This document shows, piece after piece, positions 21,101 to 36,100 of a DNA stretch of 64,000 bases (positions are counted from its first letter, which is position 1; the number at the start of each line of letters is the position of its first letter). The notes under the pieces were generated by a model. It saw nothing but the letters and a program-made list of their open reading frames with translations. It ran no database searches and had not been told where the DNA came from. The translations under genes and the position numbers were made by a program. Source of the DNA: Nectonema munidae. Taxonomy: Eukaryota; Nematomorpha; Nectonematoida; Nectonematidae. The stretch is from the NCBI GenBank assembly GCA_030549495.1, contig JAUIRK010000767.1:114186-178185 (forward strand), given 5' to 3'.

Positions 21101-24100
21101 ACTCGCATTTATGCTAGAGACAACACCATGTCTTTCTTCAACACACTTGCTTCTTTTATTAACGCAAATTAATTAAAGTTTCTCAAAAGAGTGAGCACTA
21201 AATTAAAGTTTCAATGCATAAATTAAAAACTGGAAAATATGAGCCAAAATTAAAATTTATTTTAAGAATATATTTTTACTTCATTAAAAAGAATTTTGCT
21301 GGGTATACCCGGGAAGTTTAAAAATATGAATCTATGCGCGTCCTTTATCGATTATGAATGTTAACAGAATAAGTTTCTTTCTTTATTAGTTACGATAATT
21401 AAATAGTAAAAAAATGTTATTATAATTATATTAAAATCATATGGGAAAATGGAAATTAGTTGGTATTCCTTTAAAAAACTACTAAAAATTGTACATTTCA
21501 AACTACACAGATCTTGGCAATAAGAGTGTAAATGATATTTTAGTGTTTTTAAAGTAAATTTAAGGATACTTCACTCTTAAGAGAATTAGATTTAATTGAA
21601 AAAAGCACCATTGGGTCTATTTGAGCACAAAAAAGTTGCAATAACTTCAAAAAATTTATCATTTATACGTGTGTTGAACGCTAAAGATATCATCATACTT
21701 CTTAACAGTGCAAGTAGATGGCTTCGCATATTTCATAAATAAATAAAAGTCAAATTATGAGATTTTTTGTAATGAGGGGAGCATATTGACTTCATGGTAC
21801 CAGTTGAGGACAAAATAACAAGCCTACTTGATTGTCACTACACACATAGGGAGAGAGAGAGAGCTTAATCAGTCTGGCATTATTTCCCTCCATTTTTACA
21901 CTACTTATAACGAATCACTTATTAAGACAAGTATTTTTAATCCAATCCAAGATAAACCATCACACACACAGCTATTTCCAGCAACCCATGAAGGTCCTCA
22001 AGTCTGCAAACAGGTTCGGGTACAAAGGAGTTGCTTGGATAAGCGAGTATTCGGATACGTGAAAACTTTCATTCATTTCCTCTCTCTTTAGTTGGACAGG
22101 TCAGTTGTTCGAATATGCAAAAATTCGAATACTCTAGGCTAAGCTATTCGTGGCTTCACTGTATATTTAAGAAAATTTTGTCTGCAATGTTTTCAGATAT
22201 CTAGACAAGTGTCGTAATGATTAATGCTTTTACATGATTAGTTTATACTAATCATGGCGTGAGTAGGGTGGTTAGATGTTGGATTCGATAACTCAAGGTC
22301 TTGGGTTCGATCCCGCATCAAGCCTGCTTTCCTCATAGTTCGATTAAAGTGGCGCAATTGTGCCTTCTCGATGAAAACACCTTATGGTACCTTTACCTTT
22401 ATAAAGTCATGAAATGAAATCTAGCGATGAAAAGCAACATGAAGTGAGGAGACGCGTGATCAAATCAGAAGAATCCTGTTACTTAAAATCTCGATGGAAT
22501 AATGAAATATTGAGTTACATTTCTTCCAGGAACTCTCTTCAAAACGCGCGCCAAATTGATGTATGCGCCCACATCCGCTCCATTCACTTTTAGAGCTTCT
22601 TGGAAATGAGCCTGCGCACATGCATAATTCGCTTCTTCTTCACACAAGTGGCCAAGGTTGTTCCAAAGTTTCGAGTTCTTCGGATTCACCCTTGTTCCAG
22701 CCAACATCAAAGCTCTTTCGCTGATCCAGTCCTCGTTTCGAGAAAGAGTGTTGCTTGCAAACACGCCAACCATCATAATCAAGCCAAACTCAAAAAGTGT
22801 TCTATTGCTGCAAAGTTAAAAAAAACTTTATGAAACTTCGTACTTCGTGTGTGTGTGTGTGTAAGACACTTTAATGGTTTTAAAATGTCGATAGATGTTG
22901 AAATCTTGTTTTAAATTTGCTAAAAAAAATAGTAATATTTGGAAGCCAAGTAACCATTCGTACAACGATTACAACGAAGCATGATTGAGTTTTATGTTTG
23001 TCATGGATGAAAATAATTTATCCGTAGCAAAGCAATTCGTTTCGGTTATAAAGTTTGGAGCTCGAATCAAAAAATGCTTATATTGGTAAACTTTCAACTT
23101 TATCCGCGCTCGAGTGCTACAACTGCAACAAAGATAAATAACGTTGGTAAAAACAGCATCAGGACTCATAAAAATGATAAAAGACTTTCCTACTAAAATT
23201 CTTTTTTACCATATCATTTTTGTTTGGATGATTTATTTGCAAGTACCAATTTATTGATTTATTTGAAAGAAATAGGATAAGAAGGAACATCAAGAATTCC
23301 AAAAAATTGCAAACTGAACGAATGCTACAAAAAATATATCTTTTTAAAAATATGAAATAGAAAATTAGAGGCTATTTTACGCACAAAATTAGAGTTTTTA
23401 AAACGGATGGATAATTCTGCGCTTTCTATGGTTTTATCAGTTGATGGAGAAAATCCAACATCTTATCAAACTAGAATTAAAATGGGCGATACGGGACGAA
23501 TGAATGCAAATGTAGCAATTATATTTACTAGCTTGATTGATGTGAGGATGAATAAGGATTGGATGAAAGTGGTGTAAACATGTACAAATTAAAGTTCACA
23601 GGACAAATACCTCCAACTTATTTTACCTCATTTGGAAGTGGAGGTCGAAGTTCTTCCCCTAACAAAAGGAAGAGTGATGAGTGACATTAGGGATGACAGA
23701 ATTGAGCATTTTGTAATCCAAGTATCAAATAAAAAGGTAGGAGAAGTACGGGTGAGGATTGTAATTCATCTTGTTGAACAGAGTACTCAAAATGTGATAG
23801 GGGTTTTCATTTATCTTGTAATGTAATGTAATCAATTAATTTTAATATTTGCGATTCATTTTTTAAAATTAAATTTCAGTTTTTTTACATTTTTTTGTTA
23901 AAAAATATTTTTGCTCAATAGAAATAGAAATATCGAATGCAAGTTTTTATATATTGTTTTGTTCACAATATGGCAACAGTCAAGGGCTTTGTTTTATTGA
24001 AAAATGTGGGACAGTGGAAAAGAAGCCATTTAAAAATGACATTATTATTATTGACTTAAAGTTTTATTTTAACAAAGAATATAAACATAAAATTAAGAAA

Positions 24101-27100
24101 AGAGATCAAGTTAAAAAAGTAGGGGAATTGTACTTTTGCCGGGATGAAATGAGGCCACTCGTAACAGTTCATTTCGCTAAACTATGGGTAAATTACTTTT
24201 TTCCTAAATTAACATTTTAATTACAATTACAGCATATTGTTTACTTTGTTTAAAAAATATAAAAAATTGCGGGCAAATTGAGTGAATTATTGTGTAGGCA
24301 AGTTAAAACTCTAATTAAAGCTCTACTTGTATTCCTTGAGCAGCTTGTCAATCATCAAGGAGAAGAGCAGGGAGTAGCCGATGCACGACGCGTACAAAAT
24401 TCTTTCAGCAAGAACGAAGCCAACCGGGAAAAAGCAGTTGCTGCACGGCACATATGGAAGAACGAGTAGAGAAAGAGCCTGCAAATCAATCAAATAATCA
24501 TTAATCAATTTCAAAAGAGTTGGCCTGCCTTAAGAGAGACATTGCAATGCCCGTTTTTGAAAGAAAGGTCCAATTTTTAGCAAATTCGTTATTTATATAT
24601 CAAATTTGCGAGCAAAATAAAGGAAATCTTCATGAAAGTATTTTCAATTCCAAGTTCTATCAAGTTACTATTATGCATAAATTTAGATTTGGTGCTGAAG
24701 ATGAAGCATTAACTTTGTGTATAAAGTAAACAGAAGTTGAGTGAGACAGCACAAAAAATTTCCAAATTTTACTCTTTACTTCATTTACTCTTCAGTGGCG
24801 TGTCCAGAAATTTTTTTATGGCGAAGGGCACAAGTTGAAAAAATTTTTTTTAAGCTTTTTTATTGACGCTATTCACATTTTTTGTCATATAGTAAGTGAA
24901 GTTTGTATTTTTATAAAAAAACTCTATTAAAATTTCATCAGAGTAGTATTTTATTCATATGGTATTAAAATAAAATCAACTTAATTTTTATTATATCTAG
25001 TAAAAAAAAATTTTTTCAACGTTCAATGGGGGAGGATGGGAGGATTTCAACGCTTTTATACTTTTTTTTATTGAAAAAATATTTAATAAAAAATTTTGAA
25101 TCTTTAATTAAAAAAATGTTGGCTCAAATTACATGGACTAATTTTAGAAAAACCAAGCTCCTTACTATTAAGTATCTCCTTTACTTTTTTTTAAAGATTA
25201 AAACAGAAGCTTGTCTTGAAAATGACTAGAAAATTGTTAAAAAAAAATTAAGTGTCTGTGAGCTAGAAAAAGTTTTTTCATAAAAGTAAGAAATACAGCA
25301 TTATTTACTTTTTCAATAATAATAAGGAATTCAGGACTTGTTGTTGCAAAAACATTGTTGGAATCAATGAACTACTATATTGTAGAATTCTCGCTTATGT
25401 AGAAAATATCACTTTAAATATCACATTGTGGTATTGTCAAAATTTTAAATGTGTGAACTATAACAGACTTTTTTCAAGTAAGAAAACTTTAAATAATATT
25501 TTTTTATTTGAAATAGAGATTTATATTTTGAAGTAAACTGCATTTAATTCTTCCGATTGTCAAATGACCTGAATTAAAAAATTGGTAATGGAAAAATGTA
25601 AAACATATTAAGCAGTTTTCATCAAATAAATATCTCAGTTTAAATATCTCATCAATTCTTTTATTAAAGACACATAAATTGAAGAAGTTATTTCCTAAAC
25701 TCACCATTATGAGAGTTGCATTCATCTTTTTGATTGACAGGTAAGTTGCCATTAAAATTGATGAGAAAAAGGCGATGGTTAAGAGAAAGCGAGGTTCGTT
25801 TGCGCTTGTTATTAGATTGACTGAAGGCATTGACCAATCACAGCACAGATTAAAGGGAAAAACCAAAAAGGAAAAGTGTTTGAAGGCGAGATACGCGTAC
25901 GTGAAGTGTCTGGCAGGAGCGTCAGCATGAGCAGTCGGATTGTCATGTCTGCGTCAAAACGAAAACAAAATTTAGATGAATGACTTTTTAGCATATCAAA
26001 AGTCAGTAAGGAGACAGACTATCTAAACATGAAATATTAACAGTGACGTATCATCTAGAGTCTAGACTCTAGAGCAGTGGTTCCCAACCTTTTTCCAGTG
26101 GCGCAGTAACTTGTTTTATTATAGCAAGAAGTAACTTGTTTATTATAGCGAGTAATAGAAGTTTTATTTTGATAATAAACAATAATGTTCTTAGTCATTT
26201 TTGGTACTGTTTTTCTATCACCAACTTCTCAATCCGTAATGTTGTTTTGGATACAGCACAACGTTGGTCATCCTCAGTGTAGTAAAACCAGAATAAGACG
26301 ATTGATCGTATAGTAACGATATAAGATGATTTATTTAGGATAGTATAGCAAACTTAAGTTAGGTTATAAAAGTACTATAATGATGCTAAAGTGATGAAAT
26401 AACAGCAGTGTGTGTGTATGTATATATATAACAAGTGTGCCTTAGGAGTATAAAGTGATATGCACGTAAACGTATATCAAGGATTTACATTTAAGTATTA
26501 CTCTAGGTGCAAATTATACTACACTCAGCATGGAGTTTAATTCTTAGCTTCGATTTCATAAGTAGTAAAGATGAAAATGTCACTTCACACATAAGGAAAA
26601 GGCATGAGAATTCTCAGCATACCTTCAACCAAATTTGGATATCGAAGTAAGTGCTTGATCCAAAATTGATTCACTGCTAGGGATTCAAAGTCAGTGTTTG
26701 CACAATCAGATATGATAAAATCAATGAATTCCTCTTGATATCTTTCAGGAACATCTTGAATTTTGCAGCAAATGGTTTTCTAAGTAAGCTATGGGATAAC
26801 AAAAGCTTTTCTCAAAAATCTCGACTAAACTCCTCTTTAAAGTCTCCAAGTGTTGGATCAGCAAACTTTGAAAACTGTTGTTGAATACACCAGTCTCATT
26901 TTCTTCAACAAATGTATTTAATGTGGGAAACATGTAAAAATTTCTCATTTCTATCCTTGACAGCCAAAGATCCAGCTTCATTTGGAGGGCATTTCGTTTT
27001 TCTGCAAAATCAAGTGTTGGATCTCCCTCCCTGAAGTGAAAGATTAAAGGAATTCAGAATTGTGAAGAAATCTACCAAGTAGGCAAGTTTTAAGCAATCA

Positions 27101-30100
27101 ACTCAAAAATCTCTTCAATACTTTTCCTTTTGACAGTCACCTTACATCAGTGTGCAATAGAAGAACTTCATGCTTGGAATCGATTTCTTGGCACAGTTTA
27201 GCGAACCAGCTATTGTTCAATGCATTTGACTTTATGAAGTTAACTGTTTTAACAATTGATTGCATAACCGTTTTCAAATCTGTTGGCAATGTTTTTGAAG
27301 CGAATACTTTACGATGTATAATGCAATGAACTCGAACATCTTGCGGAGTCTTTACCATCTGTTGAAACCCAGACCTACAGCCTAGCATAGACGGTGCACC
27401 ATCAGTGCATATGCCACCAACATTTTCCCACTTAGTCCATGTTCTTTAAGAAAGGTTTCTATTTTTTCATTTATCTGAATTTTAATTATTCTCCAACAAC
27501 TCATTTGTTATTTCTTACATATATTCGCATGTCTTTCTGCAGCTTACTGTAGGTGTGTAAACATCAATATCTTAGGCGTATATCACTTGATACTAAAGTT
27601 GGTAATTTGCAGTGAAATTATCATTAAATTCACGGAATATCATTGTCTTGAAAGTAGTTAATAGAAAATTCAAACATCAGACAACCTTCTATTACACACA
27701 CAAAAAGAAAAAAATATGCACCTAACTACAAAACCAAAACAAAATTAGTTCTTGAAATACTAACTATTAAAGCACAAGAGATCAATCAAATCAAGCTTAT
27801 AACTTTCCAAATACAAATTCAGTGTTGGCTCAGACAGACTGGTAGCAGAATGACACGCAGAGATGCCAGATGCAAACTCTTAACTGACACAAATGATCCA
27901 AGACAGGCATATATATATATATATCCGAAGAACTATGGATACAGGTATAAATGGCTAAGAACCCCTGATATCCACAAGTTAATGCTAGGATTAAAAAGGT
28001 CCTAAGAAAGACGATAGACAACTGTAAATTGATTGCCCGAGTTAATCATGGCATTAATAAAGGGAAATAGTTCAGTTTGAACTAACGTATATTCTATCAT
28101 TTGTCTTTTAGAATTTGACCTATATATTCCGCCTTAGGTCAGAATGAGGCAAAGTTCGGGAAAAGCCTACTGAATCTTCTTAATCCATTGATATCAGCCA
28201 AATCCCTTATAAATCATTATCATTTATAATGTCTTTGCGACCCCAAGAAAATTACTTGCCGACCCCAGGGTTGGGAACCCCTGCTCTAGAGTGAACGAAG
28301 AAAGGTACGCCTTGAAAATTTTGTTTAATAAGTGAGTAAGCTATCTTTGCCGACTTTCACCGACAAATATTTATCAACATCGATATTCACCATTGTTTCG
28401 AATACACATTTAAACAACCGAACCACAAGTAAAGCTTCTTCTATATTGTTATTGTATAAAAGAAAAGTTAGGGATACTTTGTTATTTTATTGACATAAAT
28501 GAAAAGTTTAAATAATCTAAAAAATCTTATATATCGTAATTAAAATGTAAGGTTTTGAGCTAGCGTTTTCTGATAAAATCAATAATACTCGTACAGGAAG
28601 AAAATTATCCTCAACTGTCTTTTTTACTGTTGACAAGAACAGAGATATTTCTTTCTTTGTGATTGTCATGAATTGCCCGCCAAATATTGATCCATTTTTA
28701 CATCGTTTTAATGTTTTGCTCTAACTTCACGATGTCCAAAAATTTCCATATATTAGGATGGTGTCCAGCTATCCGATTTTCAAATGCTCTATGCCATTCC
28801 TTACGTGCATTACTTGTTTTGGTACAAAGTTCAAAATGCTTTCATAAACATTCCACGTCATGAGTTCGTATCTTAGCGTTCAAATGCGATTTCTTCTATC
28901 AGGCCGGCCTATTCATGTATCTTCGAAGTAAACTAGAATATTTTGTAATTCAAAATAAATTTATTTTTTTTAATTCTAAATTAGCTTTCGGTGAAAAGTG
29001 TATGCGATACATTGTGTATGTCTGTAATTGTTGTCGGTAACAAGTGAGATAGAAGTCTAAAAATTTAACTTTTCATCTACTGCTATATTTTTTTCTTCTA
29101 ATTTCAATATATAATTTTAAAATAGAATTCAATACTTTTTAGTTAAAGTAGATTCTGTTTTTTTTTAAATTAATTCTTTATCTGACTGTTTTTCTATTAC
29201 CATTAAATTCAAAAAATTACGGGCAATAATGCTGAAATATTTTAATTTCCATTCTGCATTTTCTGATTTCAAAAGGCTTAATCTCACGTTATTTTATAAT
29301 TAATATAAATTTATGTAAATATTATTATTTTGAATTTTTAGGCCATTTTTAAATCATTTTTCAATCTTTGCAAACAACAAAAAATACGAAAAGTAAATCT
29401 TCCCTTTAAAAGATCACTTACACAAAAAAGTTGGGTCTTTCAAAGTTCATTTGATGGAATCGCCAGTAAAGAAGAAGCAATGCGCTAAAGATGTTCAAAC
29501 ATAATCTGGACACAAAAGATTTCAAAAATGTTCCATTAAGTTCTTTAAGGGATCCTCTTGCTTTCCACTTTTCTTTATTTTTCTATATAATATAAAATAG
29601 GAAAATTTTCAAGCCCAAGTTTTGCAATAAATAGTATCTTGCAGAATAATCAATGTTAATCATTTGTTTTCGTTAAAAAATGAAAAATGGAAACTGAATG
29701 TGATTGGCATTGATTATATGCAAATGAAAAAGGGTTTGATTGAAATGGGATTAACTTACTTTTAAGAAAAATAGAATGTCTAGAAGAGGAAAAAAGGCAA
29801 TAGTCATGATTCCTTGTTCTTTGCTAATGACTGATAAAAGTGCAAAGATGTGCGCCACCATGAAATAACAGTTTCCTAACGATTAAATATGCATCAAAAT
29901 AGAATTCAAAAATATACTATACAATTCAAATATATCACAATTTCAATGCTACCTTGCAGAGGGTAAATTTGAGTTAAAAAACTGGAATAAAATGCCAAAC
30001 TTGTGTACGAAAAATTTCTCCTCCCAGCATTTGCTTTGTCTAGCGATATTAAGAATTGTTTTTGACGTTCGCAGTCCATTCTGATGGATATCATGATCCC

Positions 30101-33100
30101 GTCCAGAATGCTGAGTACATGATCTATTTGATCTTTTAATCCTACTAACAACTCACGGACGATTAAATTTTACGGCATAGACATACTTTGATACAAGTTA
30201 GTTTACAAGTATTGATATTTAATATATATATATGAATACAACTTAGAGATAGATACAACAATACTAACACGAACGCTGTAAATTAGGGAAAAACCGAAGT
30301 ATCAAGCCAAATCGGGTCGCCAGACGAATACCTAATCGTAAAAATCTGTGAATTCTTAGGGGGGAAAATGAGGTTATCCATAACTTAAGGTATCTATAAA
30401 TACGTAAGTATATTCGCGGTTACATCCTCATCAAGATTCAAAGGAAAGTGGGATTCATCAGACAAATATCCAGGATGTTTGATTCCCGAGATATTCTGTT
30501 CACTCATTTATGGCATGCATGATCCATACACCTGTTGTATGAAAAGAGATTTAAACCCTTTGTTTTTTTTGCATTCAGCACATTCTATGAATACATGATA
30601 CGCACGTTTTGGAAATCAATAAATGCTAAGCAAAAAAAGGCGCTTCAATAAATATGTCCATATTTTATTTTAAACTAACATCCCCCTTTCATTGTTTTTT
30701 TGTATTGAATAAAACTTTTTTTTCTTTTGAACAGAGTATTTTCAAATTAAATGTGTAAAATTAATGCGTTATAAATATGAAGAAAGTTTTAAAAATAGTA
30801 AGTTCTAAAAAAATTCTTCATGTGATAAATCTTTGCTAGCAAAAAAGTATATTAAAATATTTGTTAAGATATATATATTTTTTTATTTAAAAAAAGTTGA
30901 AAATGACTTTTAAAAGTTCAAAAATTCTAAAAATAAATACTTTTAAACTAGCTCTTTTTAAAAATGAAGTGATATAATACAAAATAAAATTTGAACGTTT
31001 GGCGTTGTCTTTTCATGTTAACTTCAAGAGAAAAGGAGGAGATAATGAGTACATCTACGCAAAACGGATAACATTTAGCGAGCTGTCAATCGGTCTATTT
31101 TGAATTTCAATCAAAAAGGTTCTCTCTTCATTAGCAAAAATGATTAATTATATCATTCTTGTATTAAACACGTCTTTTTTTTATTTCTTGTCTTTTCATT
31201 TACGTCTTTCTTAATCTTCTCTTCTTTCTCATGAATACCTTCAACTTTCCTCCAAGGCTCCAGATTTCTCGATGCCCACTTAATGAAGACCATCATCTTT
31301 CTGTGGGATCAGGAACTCAAAAGAAACTTTATAATTTGTACACCAATTTTTTTCTTTTACTTCTACAACTTTATTTCTCAAACTTTATATATATATATAA
31401 TAAACTTGTATTCTATATGATATCATTGTGGACAAGGATATTCTGATCCTACTAACATTGAGTGTAAAAATAGACCGAACACTATTATTAAATGTATTGA
31501 TGCAGAAATGAGAGTGTGATTATGTCATTATCCTAAGATTTATAAAAAGTGCCAAATTTCAACCAATAAAATGGCGTAAAAATTAATTATTTATCTCATT
31601 TTTTTAAATTCAGACTTTGAGATTTTATTCATATTAAAATGTAATGTGTGCGCCAACATTTTGCGAGTTCTACAAGTGCGTCCTATTGAAATAAAAATGT
31701 TAGCAAACAACGCAAGCGATTTTATGCACTTATAGATACCAGTTCCGATAAATAATCGCTTGGTTAACTACTTAGATGAATGCTTATATGAATTTATTAT
31801 CTAACAAAAAATTGAAAGAAAAATTTATTCATTATAAATTCAATTCAATTAGGATAAAATTCATGGAAATTAAAAAAAAAGTTCCATTTTATACCACACT
31901 GCAATTTGTAGATGGAAATGTGATGAAAAAAGGCGCTGTAAGACGATCGCTATCGATTTAATATAGTGCAATATGCTCTTTATTAGGCTCAGATCAAAAC
32001 AACTGAAAATGAGCATCATCTAAGAAATTTGGAAAACAAAAAACAAAATTCAATTTGAAAAAACTTCTTGCAAAATTAAAAAATTGAGCAAACTAAAATG
32101 TTCTTCTCTCTAATAATAATCAAAGCTAAGACAATGACAAAATTGGAATCCTTTACACCGGTTTAGTAGAGTGCAGTTGGTACGTGGGACATGCGAAGAA
32201 AGAAAAAAAGCCCTGTAAAATAAGCGCTAAAGTTTTTGATGTGTCAGACAAGAAAATATTAGAAGATCAAAATCTTGAGTAAATTGAATTTTGAAAGGAT
32301 TAATATACTTGAAGTTGGGGATATAATTGATTTTACATAAGCTCGAAGACCAAGAAGGAGAAATAGGGAGTAAAGAAGTTCAGCTCTGCCAACGATACTC
32401 GTAACCTACAAAGAAACGCAAAAGAAAATAAACGCAAAGCAAAACTTTAAAGAGATTAAACGTCGCCTTTTTACCTGAAAGGATAGACAAAAAATGCCCA
32501 AAAATTCCAAGAAGAAATGAACTATGGCAACTAACATTTGGTAACTAATATGTAATCAGAAAAGAAGGGTTTGTGATTGGCTGATATTTTCTAGTTCTGG
32601 GCCAATCATTAAGAAAAAATGTACATATACAAAAAACTCAAAAGATCATCTGGAATGTAGATAGTTGTTTCTTTCCAATTTAATTCCAGTATTACAGCAG
32701 AATTACGACTCACAAATAAATGAATATATATAAATATTTATAAAATTGATAAAACCTCAAAATATTATGTAGAGATTTTATACTTTTAATTAATGCAATT
32801 AAAGGAGACTTTTGATATTTGCATTTAAAATATTCTTTAATTTTAACCTGAAGTGAACAAAGTAAAACAAAACCGAAGTAGAAAACACAATAATTGAGCA
32901 AACTTTTATGTAATTTATGAAAATTTAAGCAAAAATTGTGACTTCAACTGTCAAAAGTCTCACTTAATTTCATAAATTGAAAAAGTTCGGTCTGAAGTTT
33001 TATATGTAACATAATTGAATATAGAAAAGATATGGTCCTTTTGTTAAGTGTTTATTCATCGTCGAGAATCGATCGACATTAAATTCATTCTACATTATCC

Positions 33101-36100
33101 TCTCCTCGTGTTAAATTCAAGGATAAATAGTTTTCACTATTTTTATATATTTTCGCTCTAATTTATAACTCTTGGACATAAAACAGTTTAAAAAAATTCA
33201 ATTTGAAAAGTTGAATTAAACGTGTTTTTATTTACATAGGATTTTTGTTTATAAATAATTTATAGATGAAATGTAACAGATCATACAACATTAAACTCCA
33301 ATTTCTAGAATCTTGTTTTGTTATTCTCAAATTATACCAAAATATATTTTTTTTGGTAAGAAACAAAAAAGGCATCAATAAGATCTTTTGGTTCTGAAAT
33401 CTATTGAATTCTCTGAAAATATGGCATTAATATTATTGAAAAAATTTTGCAACTTTTTTTCAGTCTTTTCATTTTTGTAAATTTTTTAGGATGTTTTGGT
33501 TTTCGCCTTTATAGCCCTTGGTTTATAGTTTGCGTTCGTTTTGGTAAGGCAGTATAAATAACACTGCTTGACACACATAAACAACAATACGAGTTCTGAA
33601 TACAATGAACTGGCACTAAGAAAAAAAATTTGTTCAATTTACTAACTAAATTATTTAGCGCACTTGTCCACATTTTCACTAATGAATCCTTAGGGTTCCT
33701 CAAAGCTTAAGTGTAACTAACTAATTAAATTTGTAAAAAAATTTGTTACTCATAAGAACTAAATTAGTAAAGGCTCTTGTCCAAAAATCTACTCATGATT
33801 TAGTAAAGTTTACCATTTTGAAAGTGTAACCTACCAGCAAAATTACTAAAAGTTAAGTCAAATTATTAATTAAAGTTTTTGCATAACCTGCCAGCAAAAT
33901 TAGTAAGAGTTAAGCCAAATTATTAATTAAAATTTTTGTATATGAAATTAAAATATGATGAATAAATTAGTTTAAAAAATAAGTATTTCTAAACTAAATT
34001 CAATTATGAAAAAACTAATTAAGATAACTAAAAAATACTAGTAACCTTAACTTTCTTTAAAATTGCTACAGTTCAGTCAATTCTACTACTTTAAATCCAA
34101 TAAAGAGATGAAAGTAACTGGAAATTAAAATTTAAAAATTAAACTAATTAAATTTAAAAATTTATTTGAAAAGTTATGAAAAATACTTATTGAGGATAAT
34201 ATTCATATTATATACTTTTTTCTAAAATGCTCTTTTAATACTCTATTCGAAGGAAATCTTGAAAAACGACATAAAAAATATAGCGTGAAAACTCATTTAT
34301 TAAAAAAAATGTATCTTTACAGTTAACGCCATCTATATTTCTCTTTGCATACTTCATATGAGGCCTTTTCTGTATCTTTACCAGTGTATAATGTATTTGT
34401 AATTAATTCACATCCGCTGACATTGAAGAAAATAATGAATGGACTCCATGTGGTGTTTTATTTACACATATGTGCGAAAATAGCACAACTAGTAGCCGTA
34501 ACTATTAAAGTTAGTAAAGTCTTTGTTTACTAATACAAAAAACAGATAAAATAATAGTATGTGAAAAAATTTTTTCTTTCAATGAAATAAGAAACTAATT
34601 ATCGGACTAAATAAATACGTCAGATATGAGAGTACGCTTTTTGCAGCTTCCAATTGAAATGTTGATTTGTGGACCCTTTGAAAATGAGGCAAAATAAAAA
34701 AACTTATACAAAAATTTAACTTTATTATACTTATGGAAAAAAACAGGCTTTAAATTGGATTGAAACCACGTGAATATTGTGGAAGCAAGCACAATGATTT
34801 AATATCTTTACTACGTATAGAGAAAATAAATCGTACAATCGAAAATACAATTGACTCAATCATTTACAACCTTGATACTGAGGTTGGACACTCATTTAGC
34901 TGAGAAAGAACATTGATAACAATCATATTTGCATTATAATATCCTCTCTTCTATTTTTAAAAATTCGATTGGAAAAAGTTAATCGATTTTGACTTCTGAA
35001 AGTTTCTTATGAGATTCTAAATTTTTCAATGTTTCGTATAAATTTGTTGGATCTGATGATTGTGCACCCAAACTTTATTCATGAAAAGATCTTGCTTACT
35101 TTTGAACAATTGTTGCATTTAATGGAAGGAGGCTTCATAATCTGTTTCAGAATAATTTTAAATTAGAGTTTAAATTTGTTATCAAAGACAAACTATTTCT
35201 TTTAAAAAATTTTGAAATATTAAATAAGTTTTAAAAAAAAAATTTCAATATCACCCAGTTAATTTTTTGAGTTACAAAATGGACCTAAATAAAACGGTTA
35301 AGTGAACAATGCCAGGATATGGAAATGTTTCTAATTCACATAAAATATTAATAAAATCTTATAGCGTCTCTGTTTGATGTTTTAGACGACCCTTTTTTCT
35401 AAATAAATTCCTCTTCTAAACAATGGAAAATAGAAAAATATGTTGCGTCTTTGAGTAGTAGAAGTTTCCCTACATTGAGACAAGTTCTGTTGGAGCTGAC
35501 ACCGGCAAAGCTAGAATTTCTTTCACATGAGTAACTAGATCGTGGTTTGTTGAGACATTTTTCCATAAAACATGTGTAAGATGTTAGTAGCGCCTGATCT
35601 GTGACTCTGCTGTCAATCACGATGAGTGAAGTATGCGATAAATAAGCTTATAGTAGTTGTGTGCAATGTCTCGCCCCGCATCTCTATACTGCGAATACCA
35701 GTTCCAGTAGCTTGATAAAGCCATGTGCGTGAAGAACGTGACACTTTACTTTAGTGCACCCCGCGATGGAGAAGAATGCTCGCGGAGAGTGTAGCTCACA
35801 AAGCCCTACAAACGGACTTGTAGCACGAGTGCTCTGCTGCTGATGAGAATTACGCCAATCGCTTGTCGTGGAAAACAACTTTTATGCAAGGGTTAGGAGA
35901 ATAACGACATTTTCGTTATCGTTATTGCTTTCATTAATGACGATAACGAAGTAGATTTTCTAGAAATTAACGCTAAAGATACCGACAATACATTTTTACC
36001 TTGATTTCTTTAATTTTCTGATATGCGTGTTATAAAACAAATAATAATCAACTTTTTCTTGTTTTTTAATTCCAAATTTAATGCATTTTTCGACTCAATC

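Noticed and set aside
24520-24729. Plus-strand ORF of 69 codons in intron 7
   Set aside because: No domain, opposite strand to the host gene, chance length for AT-rich DNA.
29906-30151. Minus-strand ORF beginning MLVGLKDQ as a TMTC3 exon
   Set aside because: It overlaps dispersed repeat B and shows no TMTC motif; the real exon 5 lies just below it.
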